In this document: positions 25,885-35,770 of the stretch, piece by piece
Layout: each line of letters begins with the position of its first letter
Position numbering within the stretch: the stretch's first letter is position 1
DNA from: Planococcus sp. MB-3u-03
Lineage (GTDB): Bacteria > Bacillota > Bacilli > Bacillales_A > Planococcaceae
DNA length: 64,000 nt
NCBI RefSeq assembly: GCF_002833405.1
Contig: NZ_CP025135.1
Span: 2,151,501 to 2,215,500 of the forward strand
Reading direction: 5' to 3'
The notes under the pieces: generated by a model
Seen by the model: the letters and a program-made list of their open reading frames with translations, nothing else
Told to the model about the DNA's origin: nothing
The model's database searches: none
Position numbers and translations under genes: made by a program

Positions 25885-26825
25885 TTACTTTTTGGCTGCT
25901 AGACGCTCTTGCAGCTCTGCAAATTCTTTCTCTGAGCAGTCTACAAAATGGTTCGGTGAAACTTCGCGCATTTTCACATCTTCCCCATCCGTGTAGTTAT
26001 GGACTGCCGGGTCATAAGCTTTACGCGTACGATTGCGCTCATAGTTCGGGTCTGGAAGCGGAATAGCCGAAAGCAATGATTGCGTATATGGGTGCATCGG
26101 GTTTTCGTACAATTCATCAGCTGGCGCCAATTCCACCAATTTACCGAAGTACATCACGCCAATGCGGTCTGAAATGTATTTAACCATCGACAAATCGTGT
26201 GCGATGAACAAATACGTCAAGCCCTTTTCTTCCTGAAGTTCTTTCAGCAAGTTGACGACCTGCGCTTTGATGGAAACATCAAGTGCAGAGATCGGTTCAT
26301 CTGCAATAATAAAGTCCGGATCTACCGCCAAAGCACGCGCAATGCCTAGACGCTGGCGCTGTCCGCCTGAGAATTCATGCGGATAGCGGTTAGCGTGCTC
26401 TTTGTTCAAGCCAACCGTTTCCAATAGGTCATAGACCATTTTCTTACGGTCGCTAGCATCTTTTGCCAAACCGTGGATATCGATGCCTTCCGCGATGATA
26501 TCCATGACTTTCATTCGCTGGTTCAAGGAAGCGTAAGGATCCTGGAAAATCATCTGCATTTTGCGGTTGAATTTCTTCAGGTCTTTCTTGTTTTCTTGCC
26601 GTGCACACTTTCTCCCTCATAAAGTACTTTGGCCATCCGTCGCATCGTACAAGCGAATGATCGAGCGGCCGGTTGTGGATTTCCGCAACCTGACTCGCCT
26701 ACAAGCCCAAGCGTTTCGCCTTTGTAAATATCGAAAGAAATGCCATCTACTGCTTTTACTTCGTTTGCTTTACCAACATTGAAATGCTGTTTGAGATTCT
26801 TTATTTCAACCAATTTTTCAGCCAT
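25885..26825 (-). CDS. oppF: Oligopeptide ABC transporter ATP-binding protein OppF (frameshifted here)
   Basis: The second ATPase of the Opp importer. The N-terminal frame runs through [11 protein letters not shown] and then loses frame at 26680-26682 (AAA needs a fourth A to give the Walker [18 protein letters not shown]). It shifts back at 26628-26630 (one A too many before [12 protein letters not shown]) and loses frame again at 26584-26586 (one A missing before [20 protein letters not shown]). The rest is normal: signature [15 protein letters not shown], Walker [14 protein letters not shown] and the C-terminal OppF extension. The start overlaps oppD by 1 bp (TAATG). Three indels in 100 bp with an otherwise conserved protein suggest a poorly read stretch. 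Confidence 0.88.
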
Positions 26826-27880
26826 TAGTTCGCGCTCCCTTCATAATAACGGCTTCCAGGGAACTTTTTCATCCGTTCGATGACCATTTTAGGAGGTTCG
26901 ACTGTTGGCGCTTCAGGATGAAGAAGCCATGTGGCCGCCATGTGCGTATCGCTGACTTTAAAGAACGGAGGCGGCTGTTCCATATCAATCTTCATGGCGT
27001 ATTCACTGCGCAGCGCAAATGCATCGCCTTTTGGCGGATCGAGAAGATCCGGTGGCGTGCCAGGAATCGCATACAGTTTTGCATCTTCTGCATCCATTGA
27101 AGGCATTGAACTGAGAAGGCCCCATGTGTATGGATGCTGCGGGTTGTAGAAAATTTCATCGACTGTGCCGATTTCTACGATCTTCCCACCGTACATAACA
27201 GCTACGCGGTCTGCTACGTTTGCCACAACCCCAAGGTCGTGGGTGATGAAAATGATCGAGGTGTCGATTTTTTTCTGCAAGTCTTTCATCAATTCCAGGA
27301 TTTGCGCTTGGATCGTCACATCGAGAGCAGTTGTCGGCTCATCGGCGATCAAGATCTGCGGGTTGCACGCTAGAGCAATGGCAATAACGATCCGCTGGCG
27401 CTGTCCACCTGAGAATTGGTGAGGATATTGTTTCATGCGAAGTTCCGGTTTAGGCATGCCGACCAGGCGCAGCAAGTCAATCGCTACTTTTTTCGCTTCA
27501 TCTTTGCTGATTTTTTGGTGCTTCAAAATCGGCTCTGTAATCTGTCGGCCGATCGGCATCGTCGGGTTGAGCGATGTCATAGGGTCCTGGAAAATCATCG
27601 AGATGTCTTTACCGCGGATTTTCTGCATTTCCTTATCGCTCAACTTCGTCAAGTCACGCCCGCCGAACAGGATTTCCCCGCTTTTAAATTCAGCACTCTC
27701 TTCAGGCAATAAACGCATGATTGATTTGGTGGTAACGGATTTACCGGAACCGGATTCTCCTACGATTGCCAATGTTTCACCTTTATATAGATCAAAGTTA
27801 ACGCCTCGGATTGCCTTTACTTCGCCACCATATGTGTTGAAGGAAAGTTCGAGGTCTTTTACTTGAAGTATTTTTTCCAT
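26825..27880 (-). CDS. oppD: Oligopeptide ABC transporter ATP-binding protein OppD
   Basis: A 351-residue ABC ATPase, intact, with Walker A GESGSGKSVTTKSIM, Q-loop IFQDPMTSLNP, signature [15 protein letters not shown], Walker B LIADEPTTALDV and the C-terminal oligopeptide-transporter region PYTWGLLSSMPSMD. It energises peptide uptake at the cytoplasmic face together with OppF. It lies 15 bp after oppC and overlaps oppF by one base. Confidence 0.94.
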   Translation of the reverse strand: MEKILQVKDLELSFNTYGGEVKAIRGVNFDLYKGETLAIVGESGSGKSVTTKSIMRLLPEESAEFKSGEILFGGRDLTKLSDKEMQKIRGKDISMIFQDPMTSLNPTMPIGRQITEPILKHQKISKDEAKKVAIDLLRLVGMPKPELRMKQYPHQFSGGQRQRIVIAIALACNPQILIADEPTTALDVTIQAQILELMKDLQKKIDTSIIFITHDLGVVANVADRVAVMYGGKIVEIGTVDEIFYNPQHPYTWGLLSSMPSMDAEDAKLYAIPGTPPDLLDPPKGDAFALRSEYAMKIDMEQPPPFFKVSDTHMAATWLLHPEAPTVEPPKMVIERMKKFPGSRYYEGSAN

Positions 27881-27895
27881 CTAAGGCTTTCCTCC

Positions 27896-28915
27896 TTAAT
27901 CTTTCATCTTCGGATCGAGCGCATCACGCAAGCCGTCACCAATTAAGTTAAATGCAATCATGATCAAACTCAACACTACAGCCGGGAACAAGAGAATATG
28001 CGGCTGATACTGAATCAGTTTATAGCCATCATTGATCAATGTCCCAAGAGACGCATCCGGAGCCTGTAGTCCGAGCCCGATAAAGCTCAAGAAAGCTTCG
28101 AAGAAAATAGCGCCTGGGATCGTGAACATCGTGTTGATGATGATGACACCGAGAACGTTCGGCATCAAATGCTTCCAGATGATGCGGCTATCACTCGCAC
28201 CGAGTGTACGGGCTGCAAGAACGAATTCCTGGCTCTTGTATTTAAGAACTTGCCCACGTACTACCCGCGACATGCCGGTCCAACCGGTTATCGTCAGGGC
28301 GATGATGATCGCGAGTATCCCCGGGTCCATGATGAGGATAAAGAGGATAACGACGACTAGGTTTGGAATACCTGTCAAAATCTCAACGATACGCTGCATG
28401 ACATCATCTATACGGCCTCCGAAATAGCCGGAAATCCCACCGTAGATGACGCCGATCAACATATCAATCGCTGCTGCCACGAATGCGATGAACAAGGAAA
28501 CTTGTGTCCCTTTCCATACACGTGAGAACATGTCACGGCCAAGGCCGTCTGTACCGAACCAGTAATTCTGTTCGACATTCTTCATTTCGTATAAGTCAAC
28601 TTCGCGTCCGCCAAGTGTACCTACCCCATCCATGATGCCCAGGTTTTCGATAACAGGCATTTTCGGGGGCAAGTTGGCGTGCGTGATGGTTTGGTCATTT
28701 GGTTCGTACGGGCTGATCATCGGCCCGACGAATGACATGATAAGAATCAAGCCAAATAGGATCAAACTAATGATCGCACCTTTGTTTTTCTTCAGGCTGC
28801 GCCAAGCATCCTGCCAAAAACTGACACTTGGTTTAGAGATTTTCTCTGCCTCTTGTGTATCTCTAGGAATGCGTGTAAACGCATCTTGAGGTAGCTTTTC
28901 ATAATTCTGTGTCAT
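27896..28915 (-). CDS. oppC: Oligopeptide ABC transporter permease OppC
   Basis: A 339-residue BPD-type inner-membrane permease. It has a cytoplasmic N-terminal segment, one helix (GAIISLILFGLILIMSFVG), an extracytoplasmic insert with FGTDGLGRDMFSRV, and five further helices carrying the coupling EAA loop AARTLGASDSRIIWKHLMPN. It pairs with OppB; the genes overlap by one base (TAATG). The length is normal for OppC of bacilli. Confidence 0.94.
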   Translation of the reverse strand: MTQNYEKLPQDAFTRIPRDTQEAEKISKPSVSFWQDAWRSLKKNKGAIISLILFGLILIMSFVGPMISPYEPNDQTITHANLPPKMPVIENLGIMDGVGTLGGREVDLYEMKNVEQNYWFGTDGLGRDMFSRVWKGTQVSLFIAFVAAAIDMLIGVIYGGISGYFGGRIDDVMQRIVEILTGIPNLVVVILFILIMDPGILAIIIALTITGWTGMSRVVRGQVLKYKSQEFVLAARTLGASDSRIIWKHLMPNVLGVIIINTMFTIPGAIFFEAFLSFIGLGLQAPDASLGTLINDGYKLIQYQPHILLFPAVVLSLIMIAFNLIGDGLRDALDPKMKD

Positions 28916-29850
28916 TAACTCTTACCTCCTGAAAGACGAATACGAGGATCGATGACGCCATACAAAATATCTACGATCAAAATAACCACGATCAAGAATA
29001 CAGAGAAGAATATTGTCGTACCCATGATAATCGAGAAGTCATTGACCATGATTGATTTTACGAACTGCTCACCGATTCCAGGAATCGCAAAAATCTGTTC
29101 GACTACGAGTGAGCCTGTCAAAATGCTGACTGCCATCGGCCCAAGAACCGTGATCAATGGAATCAAAGCATTTCGGAATGCATGTTTGAAAGCGATTTCA
29201 GACCCGCTGGCCCCTTTAGCTTTTGCTAAAGTGATATAGTCAGATCCAAGAACTTCGATCATTTCTGTACGAATAAACCTTGCAGCCGTTGCCAGTGGGA
29301 ACATCGCCAATGCTATTGACGGCAGTACGCTGGACATGAATCCATCTTTCCACAGCGCCACTGGGAACAGGTCCCATTTTAAACCGAGCCAGTATTGTAG
29401 CATGGATGCAAAAACGAATGATGGAATGGATATACCGATAATCGCAACGACCGTACTTCCATAATCCACCCAAGTATTTTGCCTGAGCGCCGCGACCATC
29501 CCGAAGAGGATTCCGAGAACAGTTCCGAGTAGCATTCCCTGGAATCCGATCTGGGCTGACGGCCCCATGCGGCTTAAAATAACATCCGTTACGTTTGCGC
29601 CTTTGAATTGGTTAATCGAAATACCCAAATCACCTTTAAGCAAACCAAACATATAATCGAAATATTGAACAGGAAGGGGTTGGTCCAGTCCGTACCGTGC
29701 CTCTACGACTGCCCGTTGTTCAGGAGATAGCTTATCTGCGGAAGCAATTGGGGAACCTGGTAATATTTTCATCAAGAAAAATGTAAACGTGGCAATAAGC
29801 GCTAAAGTGATGAACATGTAAATTAATCTTTTTCCAATATAGCGTGCCAT
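28915..29850 (-). CDS. oppB: Oligopeptide ABC transporter permease OppB
   Basis: A 311-residue permease starting MARYIGKRLIYMFITLALI, with six predicted helices. The N-terminal signature is KILPGSPIASADKLSPEQ and the EAA loop is AKAKGASGSEIAFKHAFRNAL. It forms the translocation pore with OppC. It lies 184 bp downstream of oppA, across a strong hairpin, and is coupled to oppC. Confidence 0.94.
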   Translation of the reverse strand: MARYIGKRLIYMFITLALIATFTFFLMKILPGSPIASADKLSPEQRAVVEARYGLDQPLPVQYFDYMFGLLKGDLGISINQFKGANVTDVILSRMGPSAQIGFQGMLLGTVLGILFGMVAALRQNTWVDYGSTVVAIIGISIPSFVFASMLQYWLGLKWDLFPVALWKDGFMSSVLPSIALAMFPLATAARFIRTEMIEVLGSDYITLAKAKGASGSEIAFKHAFRNALIPLITVLGPMAVSILTGSLVVEQIFAIPGIGEQFVKSIMVNDFSIIMGTTIFFSVFLIVVILIVDILYGVIDPRIRLSGGKS

Positions 29851-29960
29851 GGTGCACCTCCAAAATAAAATCGCTCTATGATCTCAAGCATCAAAAGACG
29901 CTTGTACTTTTCTGATTAAGCAGAATACCGTTAATTTTCGGTGAATTTCTTCACAGTAGA

Positions 29961-29996
29961 AAAGAGAGTATATCAATCCCTTGATATACTCTCTTT
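29961..29996 (-). promoter_or_regulatory. Intercistronic hairpin between oppA and oppB
   Basis: AAAGAGAGTATATCAA and TTGATATACTCTCTTT form a perfect 16-bp stem with loop TCCC, followed by TTTTC on the minus strand. It should give partial termination or stabilise the oppA message so that the binding protein exceeds the permease (inference). Confidence 0.75.
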
Positions 29997-30034
29997 CTAT
30001 TATGTTTTCCTAAAGTACATTCAGTTGGGAATTC

Positions 30035-31755
30035 TTATTCCTTACCGGAAATGTAAGCCCATTTGTAGCTGTAATCTCCACCGAATGGGTGTTTGACGAT
30101 GTTGTTAACATATGGCTTTTGAAGGGACATGATACCGCGCTGATAAATCGGTGCGATAGCAGCGTCTTCTTCAATCAAGATTTTTCAGCTTGAGCCATTG
30201 CTTCCCAGCGTCCTTCAGCATCCTGTGCCAATTTGCCTTTAGCTTGCTCTACCAAGTTATCGAACTCTTCGTTAGAGTAAGACATCAAGTTGTGAGAAGC
30301 GCCAGTTACGAATAGGTCGATGAATGTCATCGGATCCTGGAAGTCAGGGCCCCAACCAGAGTTTTGGATATCGTAGTCTTGTGCTTCATCAAGCTCAAGG
30401 CGTACGCCGAATGGTACAGCTTTCAAGTTAACTGTCAAACCTTCAAGGTTTGTTTCAAGCTGTTCTTTCAAGTAAGCATCCATTTTACCAGCAAGCTCCG
30501 AGTCGCCGCCGAGAAGTTCAAGAGTGACTTCTGTTTCGCCGATTTCCTCTAGGCCTTGTTCCCAGTAAGTTTTCGCTTCGTCAGCGTTGAATGGAAGCAT
30601 GTCTCCGTTGATGTCACGGAAGTCTTCGCCCGCTTCGTTGAAAGTGAAATCAGTTGGTACTAGGTAGTTAGCCGGAAGAGATCCGTTCGCTAGAACTACA
30701 TCTACAAGGTCTTGCTTGTTGAATCCTGTTGCAATCGCTTTACGGATGTTTTCGTTAGCGAGTGGCGTTTCTTCGCCATCACGTTCTTGGTTGAATTTCA
30801 AGTAGAACAAAGTTGGTTCAAGTTCTTTCACAACTTCTGGGTCTTCAGCGTACTGCATTGCAAATTCACCAGAAAGTCCTACGCGGTCTTTTTCACCAGA
30901 TTGGTAAAGGTTTACTGCAGTTGAAGTTTCTTTAACTACGTCAACATTAACTGTTTCAAGTTGAACAGTTTCAGCATCCCAGTACTCTGGATTTTTCTCC
31001 ATTGTCCAAGTAAGGCCAGTGCCATCCCAGTTTGTTAGAGTGAACGGCCCGTTGTATAGGATTGTTTCAGAGTTAGAAGCGTAGTTATCGCCTTGCTCAG
31101 TTACGAATTCTTCGTTCAATGGATAGAATGTACCGAAAGCCATCAATGACATGAAGTAAGGAGTCGGGCGCTCAAGTTCTACGACAAGAGTCTTGTCGTC
31201 TTCAGCTGTGATTCCTAGTTCAGAGACTTCCATGTCCCCTTCAGATACTTCTTTAGCGTTTTTGATTGTTCCAGCCATCATGTAAGGCCCGTAAGGTGAA
31301 CCAGTGTCTGGGTCAATCGCGCGCTGCCAAGCATAGACGAAATCGTTAGCTGTGACCGGTGTACCGTCCGACCAGTTAGCATCACGTAGTTTGAAAGTGT
31401 ACGTCAAGCCGTCTTCACTGATTTCAGGCTCGCCTTCAGCAAGAGCAGGCTCAGCAATGTTTTCTTGGTTCAAACGGAACAAACCTTCGTTTACGTTGTT
31501 AAGGATGTTGAATGCTACTGCATCCTCAGCAATCGAAGAATCCATTGACGGGATTTCTGCTCCTTCGATCAAGTTTAGTTCTTGTACAGAGTCAGGTTCG
31601 CCGCCGTTGCCTTCTGCGCCTTCTGCACCTTCTGTCTCTTCTGTGTCTGTGTTTTCCGTCCCAGTATCAGTGTCGTCTCCGCCGCCGCAAGCAGCTAGGA
31701 AAGCACTAAGTACCAAAACCAGGCCAAGTAGCCATAAAATCTTGCTGTTTTTCAC
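30035..31755 (-). CDS. oppA: Oligopeptide ABC transporter substrate-binding lipoprotein OppA (frameshifted near the end)
   Basis: A peptide-binding lipoprotein (lipobox AFLAACGGG) with an acidic low-complexity linker (TENTDTEETEGAEGAEG) and an SBP family 5 domain with VTANDFVYAWQRAIDP and YNGPFTLTNW. The start is GTG at 31755, preceded by AAGGGGG; the ATG further upstream has no ribosome site. The frame is lost at 30181-30185, where A5 should be A6. The repaired end reads AEKILIEEDAAIAPIYQRG and continues to a TAA at 30035-30037, for about 573 residues. It is the first gene of the oppABCDF operon. Confidence 0.92.
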
Positions 31756-31799
31756 TGATTTTGCCCCCTTAAATTTTCTGAAAAATTGGTACATGATTA

Positions 31800-31827
31800 A
31801 TTATACATAAATATTTTTTGTTGTACA
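31800..31827 (-). promoter_or_regulatory. Candidate oppA promoter
   Basis: On the minus strand, TGTACA (31827-31822), 16 nt, TATAAT (31805-31800), about 45 nt before the GTG start. Confidence 0.55.
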
Positions 31828-31906
31828 GCGTTTTTTTTGGAATATTTTACACTTTCAATCACAATTAAGCAGATAGAAAAGCAGTCAATAAGCTGAAAAG
31901 CGCGTC

Positions 31907-31922
31907 ATGTAAGCGTTTTCTT
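31907..31922. promoter_or_regulatory. Candidate CcpA cre site upstream of oppA
   Basis: ATGTAAGCGTTTTCTT fits the degenerate cre consensus WTGNAANCGNWNNCWW at every fixed position. It lies about 80 bp upstream of the oppA -35 box and 77 bp before the divergent DUF3899 start. Confidence 0.5.
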
Positions 31923-31998
31923 CTCAATTAGATTTAAAATAATTTTTTGATTTTTTTTGTTATTTCTTCTACAATTAAGAACGAATAGGGGTGCCAAT

Positions 31999-32373
31999 AT
32001 GAAAAAAATAATCATCGGAATTGCCGCCGTGCAGTTGATCATTGTGCTGACGATGCTTATACGAAGTGAGCCGTTTTCACTGCTATCATACATCAATAAC
32101 TCCTTTATCTACGGGGAATTTTGTGTTTTCGGGACTTGGGTGTTCGTCGTCCGGACAGGGTTTTGATATATTTACAATGAGCATGCGCAAGGTCTTCAAA
32201 AGCAAATCCACATTAGAAGACGACGAGATGCGCCTCCCATCGGAAGTGCTGGCATTCTCAAGTTCCCCACTCTTGATTGTGGGCGGGCGACTTTAGTTGC
32301 CATGGCCGCCGTTTGGCTGGCTTTCATCAATCGTAGAATTGCGTATTGCAGGGCCAATCTCTTTGTATTATAA
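31999..32373 (+). CDS. DUF3899-like small membrane protein (frameshifted here)
   Basis: It begins MKKIIIGIAAVQLIIVLTML (helix 1). A second hydrophobic segment ends WVFVVRTGF, and a basic cytoplasmic loop DIFTMSMRKVFKSK and a last helix (TLVAMAAVWLAFINRR) follow in other frames. The breaks are at 32161-32164 (T-run; repaired ...RTGFFDIF...) and at 32281-32287 (G-run; repaired VGGATLVAM). The two-helix-plus-loop pattern with RTGFFD resembles DUF3899 proteins found near trpS in bacilli. The function is unknown. Its 3' end contains the trpS promoter. Confidence 0.6.
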
Positions 32374-32374
32374 T
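32346..32374 (+). promoter_or_regulatory. trpS promoter
   Basis: TTGCAG (32346-32351), 17 nt, a perfect TATAAT (32369-32374). It overlaps the last codons of the DUF3899 gene and directly precedes the T-box leader. Confidence 0.65.
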
Positions 32375-32392
32375 AAACCAATACAAAATGAG

Positions 32393-33658
<1,266 letters not shown>

Positions 33659-33669
33659 TGCATGAACAT

Positions 33670-33711
33670 AAAAAGGATGGACGCGCGGCATGCCACGCGT
33701 CCATCCTTTTT
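33670..33711. terminator. Bidirectional terminator between trpS and appC
   Basis: AAAAAGGATGGACGCG and CGCGTCCATCCTTTTT form a long perfect stem, usable by trpS (plus) and the app operon (minus). Confidence 0.92.
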
Positions 33712-33723
33712 GTTTGCTTTATA

Positions 33724-34641
33724 TTAGCGCAATGACTTCGGGTTCAATGCATCCTTCAGCCCTTCACCGATGAAGTTAATTGACAGGATCGTCAAGGTAA
33801 TGATGATGGCTGGAGGCATCCAGATCCACGGTTTGCCTTGCAGGACATCCGGCTCATTGGCGGATGACAGCATATTGCCCCAGCTCGGTGTCGCTTGCGG
33901 GACGCCAAAGCCTAAATAGCTAAGTGCTGATTCGATGACGATCATCGTTGCAAAAATCAAGGTCCCTTGAACGATGATGGTTGAGATGACGTTCGGCAAT
34001 AGGTGTTTCGTAATGACTTTAAACGGAGAACAGCCGATCGATAAAGCGGCCAGGATATACTCATTCTCTTTTTCCGCCAACACTTTGCTGCGCACTAAGC
34101 GAGCGACACCGCCCCAGCTGAGCGCCCCGATGACCATGATCAAGACCCACAATCCATCCACGATGCCATAAAGGATCGTGTTTAAGACGATGACGAATAC
34201 AAGGAATGGGAAATTCAGCACGAAATCCGTGAAGCGCATCAGGATGCTATCGATAAAGCCGCCGAAAAATCCAGCAAGTGCCCCGACCACTGTTCCTAAA
34301 GTGATGACGATGAGCGTTGCGCTAAAGCCGACCAATAGCGAAATCCGACCCCCGTAGAACAAACGCGTCAAGACATCGCGACCGCTTTTATCCGTGCCGA
34401 GAAGATGTTCGCCGTTCGGTTCGATATTCATCGCCCCGATATTCACTTTTGAAATATCCGGCAGCGGTGACAATACGGGTGCGAGGAACGGTGCCGAGAG
34501 TGACATTAAAGTGACCAGCAAAATGAAAAAGGAACTGATCATCGCCAATTTGTTGCGCACGAACTTTCTTCTGGCAATCTGCCAAGGAGATAAGCTTCTT
34601 TCCGGCTTCTTTTGTTGGGTAATGGTAGTTGATGATGCCAT
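33724..34641 (-). CDS. appC: Oligopeptide ABC transporter permease AppC
   Basis: A 305-residue OppC-type permease, starting MASSTTITQQKKPERS. It has a first helix (LAMISSFFILLVTLMSLSA), the insert LLGTDKSGRDVLTRL and the EAA loop LAALSIGCSPFKVITKHLLPN. It is the last gene of the app operon, 15 bp after appB. Sequence differences from OppC show that this is a separate transporter, not a duplication of the neighbouring opp genes. Confidence 0.92.
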   Translation of the reverse strand: MASSTTITQQKKPERSLSPWQIARRKFVRNKLAMISSFFILLVTLMSLSAPFLAPVLSPLPDISKVNIGAMNIEPNGEHLLGTDKSGRDVLTRLFYGGRISLLVGFSATLIVITLGTVVGALAGFFGGFIDSILMRFTDFVLNFPFLVFVIVLNTILYGIVDGLWVLIMVIGALSWGGVARLVRSKVLAEKENEYILAALSIGCSPFKVITKHLLPNVISTIIVQGTLIFATMIVIESALSYLGFGVPQATPSWGNMLSSANEPDVLQGKPWIWMPPAIIITLTILSINFIGEGLKDALNPKSLR

Positions 34642-34656
34642 TTTACTGCTTCCTCC

Positions 34657-35622
34657 TCAATCCAGGCGAATTCGTGGGTCCACGACGCCGTATAGAATAT
34701 CTGCCAATAAATTACCAAATAATGTAAGGAACGACAAAAGCATAGTCAAGGCCATCAATGTCGGATAATCACGGCTCGTCACAGATTCCAAAAACAGCTG
34801 GCCGATTCCCGGATAAGTGAAAATCGTTTCTGTAATGATGGCTCCCCCGATTAACGCGGCAAAATCAAATCCAAGGAATGTGACCAAGGGAATGATCGAA
34901 TTGCGCAGGATATGGACATTATAGATTTTTTTCATTGGTGTGCCTTTTGCGCGCGCTGTCCGGACAAAATCCTTGCGGGAGTTCTCGATGATGTCGTTGC
35001 GCAAAAACTGTGTATAGCTCGCCGTGCTCATCGCCCCCAGGACAATCGCCGGCAGCAATACGTGGTGCATGCGGCTAATATAATACTCAAAGCTGCCTTC
35101 TTCCACCAAAATATCCACGGACCCTGCAAACGGGAACCAGTTCAACTGGAATGCAAAAATATAAATCGCAAATACGGCAGCGACAAAAGATGGAATTGCC
35201 AGCATGACATAATTGAATCCTGCAATGGCATTATCACCTAAAGTATAAGGGCGCCTGCCTGAATACATCCCCATAATAAACGCCATGATATAGGTGATGA
35301 CAAGAGCTGTCACGCCCAATAATAAAGTATTTGGCACTTTTTCCATGATCAAATCGAATACCGGAATTTGAAAGCGTGTGGATTTACCGAAATCCCCTTG
35401 GACGAATCCAGTGATCCAATTAAAATACTGGACTGGCAAAGGGTCATTATAGCCGAGCTTCTCACGCATTTCTGCTATGTATTCCGGACTGGTGTTAAGC
35501 GGGTCGATTTCCCCGCTGAGTGAATCGCCCGGCATCAGTTTGGCGAGGCTGAAGACCACGATGGAAATCAAAATCAGCATCGGAATCATTCCAAGCAACC
35601 GTCTAATCGAATATTTAAGCAT
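34657..35622 (-). CDS. appB: Oligopeptide ABC transporter permease AppB
   Basis: A 321-residue OppB-type permease. It starts at the ATG at 35622 (MLKYSIRRLLGMIPMLI), with AAGGAGA upstream; longer forms would run into the intergenic hairpins. Features are KLMPGDSLSGEIDP near residue 30 and the EAA loop ARAKGTPMKKIYNVHILRNS. It forms the pore with AppC. Confidence 0.93.
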   Translation of the reverse strand: MLKYSIRRLLGMIPMLILISIVVFSLAKLMPGDSLSGEIDPLNTSPEYIAEMREKLGYNDPLPVQYFNWITGFVQGDFGKSTRFQIPVFDLIMEKVPNTLLLGVTALVITYIMAFIMGMYSGRRPYTLGDNAIAGFNYVMLAIPSFVAAVFAIYIFAFQLNWFPFAGSVDILVEEGSFEYYISRMHHVLLPAIVLGAMSTASYTQFLRNDIIENSRKDFVRTARAKGTPMKKIYNVHILRNSIIPLVTFLGFDFAALIGGAIITETIFTYPGIGQLFLESVTSRDYPTLMALTMLLSFLTLFGNLLADILYGVVDPRIRLD

Positions 35623-35663
35623 AGGTACTCTCCTTGTCTGATAGGTTCTCGGCTGTGCTCTCG

Positions 35664-35755
35664 TGCACGGTAAGGATTGTTTTTTGAAACAGCCCTTACC
35701 GTGCATAAGAGCTTCATATAAAGATTCAACGATGGGCGGGTCGCCCATCGTTGAA
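35664..35755 (-). promoter_or_regulatory. Two hairpins between appA and appB
   Basis: The first (35725-35755) is TTCAACGATGGGC/GCCCATCGTTGAA with a 5-nt loop. The second (35664-35705) is TGCACGGTAAGG/CCTTACCGTGCA with an 18-nt loop. Both are perfect or near-perfect stems directly after the binding-protein gene. A role in partial termination or mRNA 3'-end protection is inferred. Confidence 0.7.
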
Positions 35756-35770
35756 GGTTTGTTGCTGATT

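Noticed and set aside
25885-26825. Programmed frameshifting in oppF
   Set aside because: Three changes of both signs occur within 100 bp, with no slippery heptamer plus pseudoknot pattern; sequencing error is simpler.
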